From: Pirellulales bacterium
GTDB lineage: Bacteria; Planctomycetota; Planctomycetia; Pirellulales; JACPPG01
Direction: 5' to 3'
DNA length: 47,439 nt
NCBI GenBank assembly: GCA_035546535.1
Contig: DASZWQ010000091.1
Location: 1 to 47,439, forward strand
This document shows positions 27,945 through 35,732 of this stretch, piece after piece. The notes under the pieces are model-generated. The model worked only from the letters and a program-made list of their open reading frames with translations. It was not told the origin of the DNA and made no database searches. A program made the translations under genes and the position numbers. How positions within the stretch are numbered: position 1 is the first letter of the stretch; every line of letters starts with the position of its first letter.

Positions 27945-30335
27945 ATGGCACATGGCCCTTTCCGTCTGACACGTTCGCTTACGTTGATATTGGCTCTCCC
28001 CTTGGTGAGTGCCGCGCTTGCCACGCAAGGCGGTTGCAATCGCGCGACGAGCAAACCGATTGCCCCGCCTCCCACGGCGCGGCAACTGCTCGATCGCATG
28101 GTCGAGGCTTATCGCAAGGCGCACAGCTACGCGGACAGCGGGCAGTTGCGCCTCGCGTACCGCAAGCAAGGGGCTGACCTCACCACGCAAACCGCCGACG
28201 AATCGGTCACGTTCGTGCGTCCCAACAAGCTGCGCATGCACTGTTACCAGGCGATCGTCGTTTGTGACGGGAAGCAATTGCGCGCGACCGTCGCCGATCT
28301 GCCCGGGCAGGTGCTCGACGTGCCGGCGCCGGCGGAGCTGAAACGAGAAGACCTGTTCACCGACGAGATCCTGTCCGGGGTGCTCACTCAGGGACTGGCC
28401 GGCGAATCGATACAGTTGGCGCTGTTGATGCTCGACGACCCGCTCAAGCCGATTCTGGAAGGCGCCGAGGAGCCGACGTTGCTCCCCGCGCGCGAGCTCG
28501 ATGGCGAAGAATGCCAGCGCGTGGAAGTCAAGCGCGGCGATGGCAGCGTGGTCTTCTGGATCGATCAGAAAGACATCTTGCGCCGCCTCGACTATCCGAC
28601 CGACGAGTTGAAGAAGCAAATCTCGCAACATGAACAGGCGCACGTGAGCGAAGTATCGCTGTCTTGTGAATTCAAGGGCGCCCGCTTCAACGATCGCATC
28701 GCCGACGTAGCGTTCGAACTGGCAGTGCCCGAGGATGCGAAGCTGGTCAAACGCTTCCAGGTGCAGCCCGAGCCCATGCAGAAGCTTTTAGGTCAAAAGA
28801 TCGCGGCTTTCGAATTCTTGGATCTCGAAGGAAAGCCGGTCACGCGCGACTCGCTCTCCGGCAAGGTGGTGGTCATCGATTTCTGGGCCACCTGGTGCGG
28901 CTGGTGCTTCAAGGGCTTGCCGAACCTGCAGCAGGTCTATGACCGCTACAAGGACAACGACCGTGTTGCCTTCCTCACGGTCAGCACCGACGAAGTGAGT
29001 GTCAGCAACAATGATCTGACGGCGGCGTTCGACAAGGCAAATCTCCACATGCCGATCGCCCGCGACGTCGATCAACACGCCCGGACGATGTTTGACGTGC
29101 AGGGGCTGCCGACGATGTTCATCCTGGCTGCCGACGGCACGGTGGAATCGATCGACGTCGGCTTCCAGCCGAAGCTGGCCGTGGAGTTGCCGCGGAAGAT
29201 CGATCGGCTGCTCGCCGGCGACAGTCTGTATCAACAGGCGCTGCGCGAGCACCAGGCTCGGCAGCAGGCGTTCGAGACCTCGCTCGAATCGGGGAACGCC
29301 GGCGCGACCGATACGGTCGAGATTCCCAAGGCGCACATCGCGGAGCGTAGCGAGCCGCAACAGCTGAAACTGCAACTGCTGTGGCACTCGGACGAGGCGA
29401 CCAAGCCCGGCAATCTGTTGCCGGTCGAACAGCCCGGCGGCGAGGCGCGGATCTATGTGAACGACGGTTGGCGCACGGTCGTTGCCCTGAACGACAAGGG
29501 ACAACTGGCGGGACAATTCCAACTGGACATTCCCGAGGAAGCCGCCGTCAGCTTTTTACGCACGGCCACCGATGCGCAGGGCCAGCGCTATTTCGCCGGC
29601 TCGGCGAGCGCCCAGCAGCAGCTGTTCGTTTTCGATGGCGAGTTCCGAAAGATTCTCAGCTTTCCGGAAGGAGAGCACGCGGGGATTTCCGATCTCCGCC
29701 TGGCCGATATGGACGGCAATGGCCAGGTGGAACTAAGCGTTGGCTACTGGGGTACCGTCGGCGTGCAGAGTGTCACGCTCGAAGGCCAGCGCCGCTGGGC
29801 TGACCGGGCGCTGGAAAATGTCTTTTGCCTGGCCGTGACCGGGCCCAGTGACGGCGGACGTCGCGGCCTATGGGCTGCCGACGGTCGCGGCATGATCGTG
29901 CCGATCGACGACGACGGCAAGGACGGCTCGCCCATCTCGCTGAACGGTCGCTTCCTGCGCTGGGTGGCGCTCGCCGATCTCGACGGCGACGGCCAAACCG
30001 AATGCTGTGCCATCGCCTCGACGAAAATCGGCGTGGAAGCCGCCGTCGGCCTCTCGCCCACCGGTGATTTGCTGTGGAACTATGATCTACCGGTTGGCGC
30101 TCACGCCAACGCGGCGCTCGAGATGGTCGCAGCGGGCGCGCTTGGCAATAGCGGCAAGTGGGTGCTGGCCGGCTCTGATGGCTCGGTGCATATCCTGAGT
30201 GCCAGCGGTCAGTTGATCGACCAGTTCCACACCGGCGCCGCGATCTCGGGCCTGACCGTGGCCACGATCGACGGAAAGGGCGCGCTCGTGGTTGCAACCG
30301 ATCAAGGCGTCGACGCCTGGCGCATCACCGAGTAG
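27945..30335 (+). CDS. Exported TlpA-like thioredoxin fused to a LolA-like domain and a beta-propeller
   Basis: A 796-residue protein with AAGGAAG upstream of the ATG. A signal peptide (LTLILALPLVSAALATQGGC) ends in a lipobox-like GGC, but glutamine at -3 is unusual for a lipoprotein. Residues 45-270 look like DUF2092/LolA-type (VEAYRKAHSYADSGQLRL). Residues about 280-430 are a TlpA-type thioredoxin with the redox site W317-C-G-W-C321 and the cis-proline region VQGLPTMF. The rest is a propeller-like domain with FG-GAP-type strands (LRLADMDGNGQVELSVGYW, VALADLDGDGQTECCAIA). Probably a periplasmic reductase or lipoprotein-linked redox protein. A hairpin terminator follows at 30369-30390. Confidence 0.85.
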   Translation: MAHGPFRLTRSLTLILALPLVSAALATQGGCNRATSKPIAPPPTARQLLDRMVEAYRKAHSYADSGQLRLAYRKQGADLTTQTADESVTFVRPNKLRMHCYQAIVVCDGKQLRATVADLPGQVLDVPAPAELKREDLFTDEILSGVLTQGLAGESIQLALLMLDDPLKPILEGAEEPTLLPARELDGEECQRVEVKRGDGSVVFWIDQKDILRRLDYPTDELKKQISQHEQAHVSEVSLSCEFKGARFNDRIADVAFELAVPEDAKLVKRFQVQPEPMQKLLGQKIAAFEFLDLEGKPVTRDSLSGKVVVIDFWATWCGWCFKGLPNLQQVYDRYKDNDRVAFLTVSTDEVSVSNNDLTAAFDKANLHMPIARDVDQHARTMFDVQGLPTMFILAADGTVESIDVGFQPKLAVELPRKIDRLLAGDSLYQQALREHQARQQAFETSLESGNAGATDTVEIPKAHIAERSEPQQLKLQLLWHSDEATKPGNLLPVEQPGGEARIYVNDGWRTVVALNDKGQLAGQFQLDIPEEAAVSFLRTATDAQGQRYFAGSASAQQQLFVFDGEFRKILSFPEGEHAGISDLRLADMDGNGQVELSVGYWGTVGVQSVTLEGQRRWADRALENVFCLAVTGPSDGGRRGLWAADGRGMIVPIDDDGKDGSPISLNGRFLRWVALADLDGDGQTECCAIASTKIGVEAAVGLSPTGDLLWNYDLPVGAHANAALEMVAAGALGNSGKWVLAGSDGSVHILSASGQLIDQFHTGAAISGLTVATIDGKGALVVATDQGVDAWRITE

Positions 30336-30364
30336 TCCGCCCAAGTTCGCGAAAGACTTCGGCC

Positions 30365-30673
30365 TTACAAGCCGCCCAGCGGGGCGGCTTTTTCTTGCGC
30401 GCTTGCGGTCTTGCCGTGCAGGTTTGACTCTGGTTCGCTCCCGCCTGCTTCGGGATCGGCCAGCACCGCCCGCCGGACGCTGTAGGCGTGCAAGCCCAGC
30501 AAGAGCGCTGCGGCCGGAAAGATCGGCAGCCAGCTGTGCGCGAAGAGCCCCACTCCGACGAGCACGGTCGCGGTCCCCCATTGCGTCTCGACGAGGATCT
30601 GTTCGGGCGTTTTGTCGGCAAAAGAAAAATACCGGAAAAATCGGAAGTAGTGCCTCGGCTTTGGTTGGGCCAC
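30365..30673 (-). CDS. Small membrane protein
   Basis: A 102-residue protein, not recognised. The GTG at 30671-30673 has GAGGAGG eight bases upstream and yields VAQPKPRHYFRFFRYFSFADKTPEQIL, then one long or two short membrane segments (WGTATVLVGVGLFAHSWLPIFPAAALLLGLHAY) and a polar tail. An ATG in another frame lies just after the same Shine-Dalgarno sequence but gives a non-hydrophobic product and is rejected. The gene is convergent to the TlpA fusion gene and its last codons overlap that gene's terminator hairpin. Confidence 0.65.
   Translation of the reverse strand: MAQPKPRHYFRFFRYFSFADKTPEQILVETQWGTATVLVGVGLFAHSWLPIFPAAALLLGLHAYSVRRAVLADPEAGGSEPESNLHGKTASAQEKAAPLGGL
30369..30390 (+). terminator. 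Rho-independent terminator of the TlpA fusion gene
   Basis: AAGCCGCC and GGCGGCTT pair perfectly around CAGCGG and are followed by TTTC. It begins 33 bases after the stop at 30335 and overlaps the 3' end of the convergent small membrane-protein gene. Confidence 0.7.
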
Positions 30674-30891
30674 GTGAGCATCCTCCTCGAACGAAAGCGA
30701 GATCAATCGCCACCGTAGGTGTTTCGCTACGGACAGTCGTTTCTTGGGACATTTCTGAGGGCGCTTGGCGAAGTCACCTTACGGCCGCGTCACCGTTCGC
30801 CCCCTCCCGCGGCCCGCCGGGGCTGTGATATGTTGTGATCCCCCACGCAGCCGCGTTGTTATCGCGGCGACCAAACAACGAGGAAGCAGCG

Positions 30892-32298
30892 ATGTCCGTG
30901 ACCCCCGCGCAGTTGATTCCCTGGTGCCAGGCGCTCGTCGATCCCGATCAGTTTCAGCCCGCACAGCCGTTGGAAAGTTATTTGCAGGCGATCCCACGGC
31001 TCTCCTCACTGGCCGACGTGCCGAACGGGACCACGGTATTGATTCGCGGCGACGTCGACGCCAAGCCGGGACCGAAAATCGGCGAAGGGGATATCCGCCT
31101 CCGCTCGATGGTGCCGACCCTGCGCTACGGCCGCGAGCGCGGCTGGAAGCAAGTGATCTTTGGTCACATCGGCCGCAAACCCGAGGGGTCGCTCAAGGCG
31201 GTGGCCGCGCGGATCGGCGAATTGTTGGATGCGAAAGTCGAACTGATCACCGATTGGTGGGATGAAGCTTCGCAGGCGGTCGCACCGGCCGCCGCCGCGG
31301 CAATACGCGCCGCGCAGCCGGGGAGCATTTTGGTGCTCGATAACACGCGCCGCTACAAGATCGAGCGCGTGTTGTGGGACGCGACCGCCGACGATGTACC
31401 GAAGCTTGCCGAGTCGCTGGCGCGCTTTGCGAATCAGCTGGCCGAAAACGTCGCCCGCGTGTACGTGAACGAAGCGCTGTCGGCCGGCAGCCTCGATTCG
31501 TCGAGCACGATCGTCCCGGCCGCGATGGATCGGGTCGCGCTGGGAGAATATGTTGCCCACGAGTTCGACGGCCCGATGCGCCGCTGCCTGGCCACGGAGC
31601 TGGTGATCTTCAGCGGACTGAAGGCCGACAAGCTCGACGATCTCGAGGCGATGATCGCCCGTGGCACGATCCGCTGGGTCTTCACGGCCGGCTCGCTGGC
31701 CATGGCATTGAAAAAGGCCGAGGCGCTGGCCGAAGGACGCGACTTCTCGCTAGGCGTGGCCGAGGATCCCGCCCACGCCGACAAACCTTATTTCATTCCT
31801 GCCGAGCGGATCGAACAGGCGCGGCGCATGCTGCTGGCCGGAAAGGCCAAGGGAATCGAATTCGTCCTGCCGATCGACTTCGTGCTGGCCGACGGCCGCG
31901 TCTCGTCCACGATCGGGCCGGGCGAGCAGCAGTTCGACGTGGGGCCGGGCACGAGCGAGCTGTTTGAGCTGAAGGTCGGGCAGTTCATCGCCGGCGTGCG
32001 CAATCAGCCCGGACGCACGGCGCCCGCCGTCGCGTTCCATAACGGCGTCTTTGGAATGTTCGAGGATCCGCGCTTCGAGCAAGGGACGCGCCGTTTCATC
32101 GAGCAACTGAAGCGCATGAAGGAAGCCGGCGTCGAAGTCTATATCGGCGGCGGCGAGGGGGGCACGGCGCTGGAACGGTATGGCAAGCCCGACTGGGTCA
32201 CCCACACCTTTACCGCCGGCGGCACGGTGCTCAATGCCCTGGGGGCCAAGCCGGTGCCGTATCTGCAGGCGCTAGCGCGGGCGGCCGCGAAGAAGTAA
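30892..32298 (+). CDS. Divergent phosphoglycerate kinase family protein
   Basis: A 468-residue protein; the ATG at 30892 has GAGGAAG upstream. PGK landmarks appear in order but altered: VLIRGDVDAKPG for VRVDFNVP, GDIRLRSMVPTL for DxxRIxxxLPT, FGHIGRKPEGS for SHLGRPxG, LDNTRRYKIE for ENxRF, LPIDFVLAD for LPVDxV, HNGVFGMFEDPRFEQGT for WNGPxGxFE, and IGGGEGG for the nucleotide-binding GGGDS. It is some 70 residues longer than standard PGK. It may phosphorylate another acid or be a slow paralogue; whether a canonical pgk exists elsewhere is not visible. It stands alone on the strand. Confidence 0.75.
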   Translation: MSVTPAQLIPWCQALVDPDQFQPAQPLESYLQAIPRLSSLADVPNGTTVLIRGDVDAKPGPKIGEGDIRLRSMVPTLRYGRERGWKQVIFGHIGRKPEGSLKAVAARIGELLDAKVELITDWWDEASQAVAPAAAAAIRAAQPGSILVLDNTRRYKIERVLWDATADDVPKLAESLARFANQLAENVARVYVNEALSAGSLDSSSTIVPAAMDRVALGEYVAHEFDGPMRRCLATELVIFSGLKADKLDDLEAMIARGTIRWVFTAGSLAMALKKAEALAEGRDFSLGVAEDPAHADKPYFIPAERIEQARRMLLAGKAKGIEFVLPIDFVLADGRVSSTIGPGEQQFDVGPGTSELFELKVGQFIAGVRNQPGRTAPAVAFHNGVFGMFEDPRFEQGTRRFIEQLKRMKEAGVEVYIGGGEGGTALERYGKPDWVTHTFTAGGTVLNALGAKPVPYLQALARAAAKK

Positions 32299-32390
32299 GG
32301 AACCCGTGCCGCGGGGATCGTACCGTTGGTTGCATCGGCATGCTTATTTGGCTGTGCGAAAGAGCATGCTCGGAGCCGAATGCGCTGGCA

Positions 32391-32750
32391 CTAGAAGCTG
32401 CTGTCTACGACGGAATCCTCGCCGGTGCCACTGCGAGCGCGGCGCAATAGATCGATCACGGCGTTGACTCCGGCCGCGATCTCGTCTTCCGCGCCACCGC
32501 GGGTGATGATCGCTTCGAGTGCCGCGGCCTCGGTCGTGATTTCCGCGAAACCGTAACTGCCCGCGGCGCCGCTCATCTGGTGGGCCAGCCGGCGCAATCC
32601 TTCGAAATCCGAAGCCTGCAGGCGATCGAGCAACGATTTCGCACGATCGGGCAGATCATCGACGAACAAATGGACCAGCGGGGCCATGTCAGCATCGAAG
32701 GCCAACGAAGAGTAAAGCAGTCCCTCGGGCGGCGTCATGCGCGTGGACAT
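32391..32750 (-). CDS. Hpt-domain phosphotransfer protein
   Basis: A 119-residue single Hpt domain. The phospho-accepting histidine is in LRRLAHQMSGAAGSYGF (near 59), which fits AHxLKGxxxxxG except that the lysine after the histidine is serine (HQMSG). The rest is helical (LVHLFVDDLPDRAKSLLDRLQ). Such free Hpt proteins relay phosphate between hybrid kinases and response regulators, but neither is adjacent. The start could also be the ATG four codons later. Confidence 0.82.
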   Translation of the reverse strand: MSTRMTPPEGLLYSSLAFDADMAPLVHLFVDDLPDRAKSLLDRLQASDFEGLRRLAHQMSGAAGSYGFAEITTEAAALEAIITRGGAEDEIAAGVNAVIDLLRRARSGTGEDSVVDSSF

Positions 32751-33204
32751 GGTGCGGGCTCCAGCAGCTTGGTGTCGACATCCGGATCTCGCCGGCTGGC
32801 GACAGGCGTATCGCGACACAGGGTGCGGCCTGCCCGGAGGAGGCTCGCGCTTTGGAAACCTATCTCGAAATCGTCGCAGATCAGTTTTTCTGCGCGAAAA
32901 TTCCGCTGCGCACGGTCGCCGATCCCGTTGTGCGGGGAGTGCTCGGCAGAGCGATTGAAACGATTCTCGCGAAGCAGTTGTAGGGAATGTGTCGCACGAA
33001 ACGCGCACCTGGGGAGATGCGGTATCGTGGCAACGATCATATCCGGCAATTCGCTCTCAAGCCGCAAGCCACGTAGCACCGTCATGACCCGAAAGACGTT
33101 TGCCCAACTAACGCCTTCGATAAAGTGCCGTCGATACGACCGGGCAGTAGAGGAAAGTTGCCTCTAATTCCCCCACCTTGTGTGTTTGTGAAGGAACCCT
33201 CCCC
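32751..33204. other. Intergenic region with one candidate small gene
   Basis: Between the divergent Hpt and cysteine-rich genes. A strong Shine-Dalgarno sequence with a TTG-initiated 43-codon frame lies at 32836-32983 (listed separately). A 116-codon minus-strand frame over the same bases has no recognisable features. The rest shows nothing. Confidence 0.5.
32852..32983 (+). CDS. Candidate 43-aa small protein
   Basis: GGAGGAGG at 32836-32843 is followed, eight bases later, by TTG and an open frame with a plausible protein sequence: (M)ETYLEIVADQFFCAKIP, then LRTVADPVVRGVLGRAIETILAKQL. It predicts an amphipathic helical peptide with a single cysteine. The same frame stays open upstream without ATG, GTG or TTG, reading GVDIRISPAGDRRIA, so a longer product with a rare start is also possible. 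No family is recognised. Confidence 0.4.
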   Translation: METYLEIVADQFFCAKIPLRTVADPVVRGVLGRAIETILAKQL

Positions 33205-33624
33205 ATGAAGATTCGTTTTGCCCTTCCCATCTTGGCGTTGGCCGCGTGTTTCGCGCTGGCGCCGGCGTCGAACGCCAATGCGTTCGAAATGCTCGATCGT
33301 ATGTTGGGTCGCGGTGGCGGCTGCGGCTACTACGGCTGCGGCAGTTGCTGTGCTCCCAGCTGTTGCGAGCCGACCTGCTGTGCTCCGGCCTGCGAACCCA
33401 GCTGCTGCGCTGCCCCCAGCTGCTGCGAGCCCTCGTGCTGCGCTGCTCCTAGCTGCTGCGAGCCGTCGTGCTGTGCTCCGCGCCGCTGCTGCGGTTTCCG
33501 CCATTTCTGCCACAAGCTGCGTCGCTGCTGCCGTCCGCGCTGCTGTGCGCCGGTCTGCTGTGCCCCGTCGTGCTGCGAGCCGAGCTGCTGCGATGCGGCC
33601 CCCAGCTGCGGCTGTGGCGGCTAA
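33205..33624 (+). CDS. Secreted very cysteine-rich repeat protein
   Basis: A 139-residue protein with a signal peptide ([18 protein letters not shown]). The mature part of about 110 residues has 34 cysteines, mostly as CC pairs in repeats of the form [12 protein letters not shown] with Ala, Pro, Ser and Glu between, and a basic segment in the middle ([20 protein letters not shown]). GAAGGA stands upstream of the ATG and a textbook terminator follows, so it is a single-gene transcript. It might be a disulfide-linked wall or matrix protein, or bind metal. Similar short CC-rich secreted proteins occur in planctomycetes, without known function. Confidence 0.8.
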   Translation: MKIRFALPILALAACFALAPASNANAFEMLDRMLGRGGGCGYYGCGSCCAPSCCEPTCCAPACEPSCCAAPSCCEPSCCAAPSCCEPSCCAPRRCCGFRHFCHKLRRCCRPRCCAPVCCAPSCCEPSCCDAAPSCGCGG

Positions 33625-33671
33625 GACCAGTTTCGCCTGACGCGGGCTGATCAGCCCGACGTGATCCAAAC

Positions 33672-33703
33672 GACCGCAGGTCGCAAGACCTGCGGTCTTT
33701 TTT
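33672..33703 (+). terminator. Rho-independent terminator of the Cys-rich gene
   Basis: Perfect 11-bp stem GACCGCAGGTC/GACCTGCGGTC around a GCAA tetraloop, followed by six T. It starts 47 bases after the stop codon. Confidence 0.92.
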
Positions 33704-33781
33704 GCGCGCCGAGCGAGCCCGGAACGGGCTTGGCCACGGCCAGGCCCTTGAGCGGCCGGGCCCCGAGACCGAGTCCGCAGA

Positions 33782-33803
33782 AACATTACGAAATCGTAAT
33801 GTT
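33782..33803. promoter_or_regulatory. Operator-like palindrome upstream of the DUF1598 gene
   Basis: AACATTACG and CGTAATGTT form a perfect 9-bp inverted repeat around AAAT, AT-rich against its GC-rich surroundings. It lies 88 bases before the ATG at 33892 and just upstream of a TTGACG box (33815-33820). The spacing suits a dimeric repressor or activator site. No matching -10 box is clear. Confidence 0.5.
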
Positions 33804-33891
33804 CCCGAATTTGCTTGACGAAAGTCACTGGCCGGCTGACTCTAACACTTATAGTCCGCAACACTTTGAATCAGAGGTTGGAGACACGGTC

Positions 33892-35652
33892 ATGCTTTCT
33901 CGGCCCCTGCCGGCAGCGCTTCGGTTGCGCCCATTTCACCAGGCACGCGGCTTCTTGATTCGTAGCCTGGCCTTACTGCTCGCAGCCTCATTGCTGGTCG
34001 CGCCCGCCACATTAGCGGCCGCCGACGCGCAAGGCGGCTTGCTGGGCGAGCAATTGGCTGCCGGCGAGTTTGGGCCGGCCATCGAGCTCGCGCGCGATCA
34101 ATCGCCCGTCGATCGCGATAACTCCTTCGCCGAGATCGCCAAGGCACAAGCACTCGCCGGCGCCCGCGCGGCTGCTTACGACACCGCCGCGGAAGTCACC
34201 GACGGCCGGGTTCGTAGCCGACTGCTTTCCGAATTGTCGTCGATGCCTGTCGACGTCGAAGGACGTGGCGGCAGCCCCTTCGCTCAATACGGGCCGCTGA
34301 TGAACATGATCACGTCCACGATTCAGCCCGACACGTGGGACGACAACGGCGGCCCCGGCTCGATCCAGCCCTTTCAAAACGGGGTGTATGTCGACGCCGA
34401 GGGCGTGATGCGGCGGATGAAGAAGATCGAGAATTCCGACTTCCTGGCCGAAGAACGCCTGGCCGCGATGCACGAACTGGTGAGCGACAACGTGCGCCAG
34501 CCCTCACCGCTGCGCAAGATCTCGCTGCCGCGTCTGGAGCGAGAGATTCAGATTCGGCTGGCCGCAGGGCAGCCGCTCGACGAAGAAATGCTGGTGCTGG
34601 GCGGATTGAAGCGCATCCAATACGTGCTCGCCTACCCCGAGTCGGGCGACCTGGTCGTGGCCGGCCCGGCCAGCGATTGGAAGCTGGACGCCGAGTCGCG
34701 CCCGGTAAGCGTCGAAGACGGCCAACCCATGGTGCGTCTCGACCATCTGCTCGTGCTTCTGCGACGCAAAGGCGGTGATTTCGCCTGTTCCATCGTGCCG
34801 ACCGACGAAGGCCTGGCCAAAGCGCAGAATTTCGTCAACGCATCGAGCGGCAAAGCGTTGCAGCCCGGCCAGCGCGGCAAATGGCTCGACGAGCTGCGCA
34901 AGCAGCTGGGCCGGCAAGATGTGGTTTTCGAAGGCATCGACCCACATAGCAACGTGGCCCAGGCCCTGTTGGCGGCCGATTATCACATGAAGCTGATCGG
35001 CATCGGCCTCGAGCCCGGCACGCTGAAAGTCCCCAGTTACCTGAGCATGGTCCGCGTCGAGCCCGGCCAGGCGGCGCCGCCGATGGACGTGTTGCGCTGG
35101 TGGTTCACGCTGAAGTACGACGCGCTGGTGGCCAGCGCCGCCCGCGACGCCTTCGAAATTCGCGGCCAGGGCGTGCAAGTGCTCAGCGAAAATGAATTGC
35201 TGACGCAGACGGGCCAGCAGGTGCACACGGGCCGCTCGGACGCGCTCAATCAGCAGTTCGCGCAGAACTTCACCAAGGATTTTGCGTCGCTGGCGGCCAA
35301 GTACCCGCTGTACGCCGATCTGCGAAATATTTTCGACCTGGCGCTAGTCACCGAGCTGCTGCGAACCGAGGGGTTGCCCGAGCAGGTCGGCTGGCATCCC
35401 ACGAGCTTCACGAACAATAGCGAGCTGCCGACGGCGGTGGAGAACGTTCCGCAAGCCGTGGACACCGTGATCAATCACCGCATCGTGCAGAAGGTGAACA
35501 TCATCGCGGCCGTCAGCGGTGGCGTACACGTCGACCCGCGGTCGGTCGTCAAGCGCGACAAGATCCAGTCCGACAATCGCGGCCGCCTCAACAGCGAACG
35601 CGAACGCTCGGTGCCCACGGGCGTGCCGCATCGCAGTTGGTGGTGGGACTAA
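33892..35652 (+). CDS. DUF1598 secreted planctomycete protein
   Basis: A 586-residue exported protein with a signal peptide (RSLALLLAASLLVAPATLAAADA, cleavage near 45 after a long basic leader). Residues 50-110 look like a helical repeat (LLGEQLAAGEFGPAIELARDQ). DUF1598 hallmarks follow: DNGGPGSIQPFQNGVYVDAEGVM, then RLEREIQIRLAAGQPLDEEMLVLGGLKRIQYVLAYPESGDLVVAGPA and IVAAVSGGVHVDP-like sequence near 545. The end is basic (VPHRSWWWD). Function is unknown; the family is known mainly from planctomycetes. The ATG at 33892 has GGAG upstream. Its promoter region carries a perfect palindrome and a terminator follows. Confidence 0.82.
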   Translation: MLSRPLPAALRLRPFHQARGFLIRSLALLLAASLLVAPATLAAADAQGGLLGEQLAAGEFGPAIELARDQSPVDRDNSFAEIAKAQALAGARAAAYDTAAEVTDGRVRSRLLSELSSMPVDVEGRGGSPFAQYGPLMNMITSTIQPDTWDDNGGPGSIQPFQNGVYVDAEGVMRRMKKIENSDFLAEERLAAMHELVSDNVRQPSPLRKISLPRLEREIQIRLAAGQPLDEEMLVLGGLKRIQYVLAYPESGDLVVAGPASDWKLDAESRPVSVEDGQPMVRLDHLLVLLRRKGGDFACSIVPTDEGLAKAQNFVNASSGKALQPGQRGKWLDELRKQLGRQDVVFEGIDPHSNVAQALLAADYHMKLIGIGLEPGTLKVPSYLSMVRVEPGQAAPPMDVLRWWFTLKYDALVASAARDAFEIRGQGVQVLSENELLTQTGQQVHTGRSDALNQQFAQNFTKDFASLAAKYPLYADLRNIFDLALVTELLRTEGLPEQVGWHPTSFTNNSELPTAVENVPQAVDTVINHRIVQKVNIIAAVSGGVHVDPRSVVKRDKIQSDNRGRLNSERERSVPTGVPHRSWWWD

Positions 35653-35683
35653 CGCGGCGCAGGACGGAAGCGATTTCACAATG

Positions 35684-35713
35684 AAAAAGGGGGCGCATTC
35701 GCGTCCCCTTTTT
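35684..35713. terminator. Bidirectional terminator between convergent genes
   Basis: AAAAAGGGGGCGC and GCGTCCCCTTTTT pair around ATTC with one G-T wobble, with A and T tracts on the two sides. It lies between the DUF1598 stop (35652) and the stop of the minus-strand gene at 35733 and can serve both. Confidence 0.85.
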
Positions 35714-35732
35714 TGCTGCCTAGCGGGCCCCG

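Noticed and set aside
32339..32370. GCATGCT/AGCATGC inverted repeat after the PGK-like gene
   Set aside because: Only seven paired bases with a long loop; kept only as a possible relative of the hairpin at 1771-1801.
33082..33864. 260-codon minus-strand frame over the Cys-rich gene
   Set aside because: Its Ala/Arg/Thr repeats are the reverse reading of the Cys/Pro/Ser repeats, and the plus-strand gene has a signal peptide and terminator.
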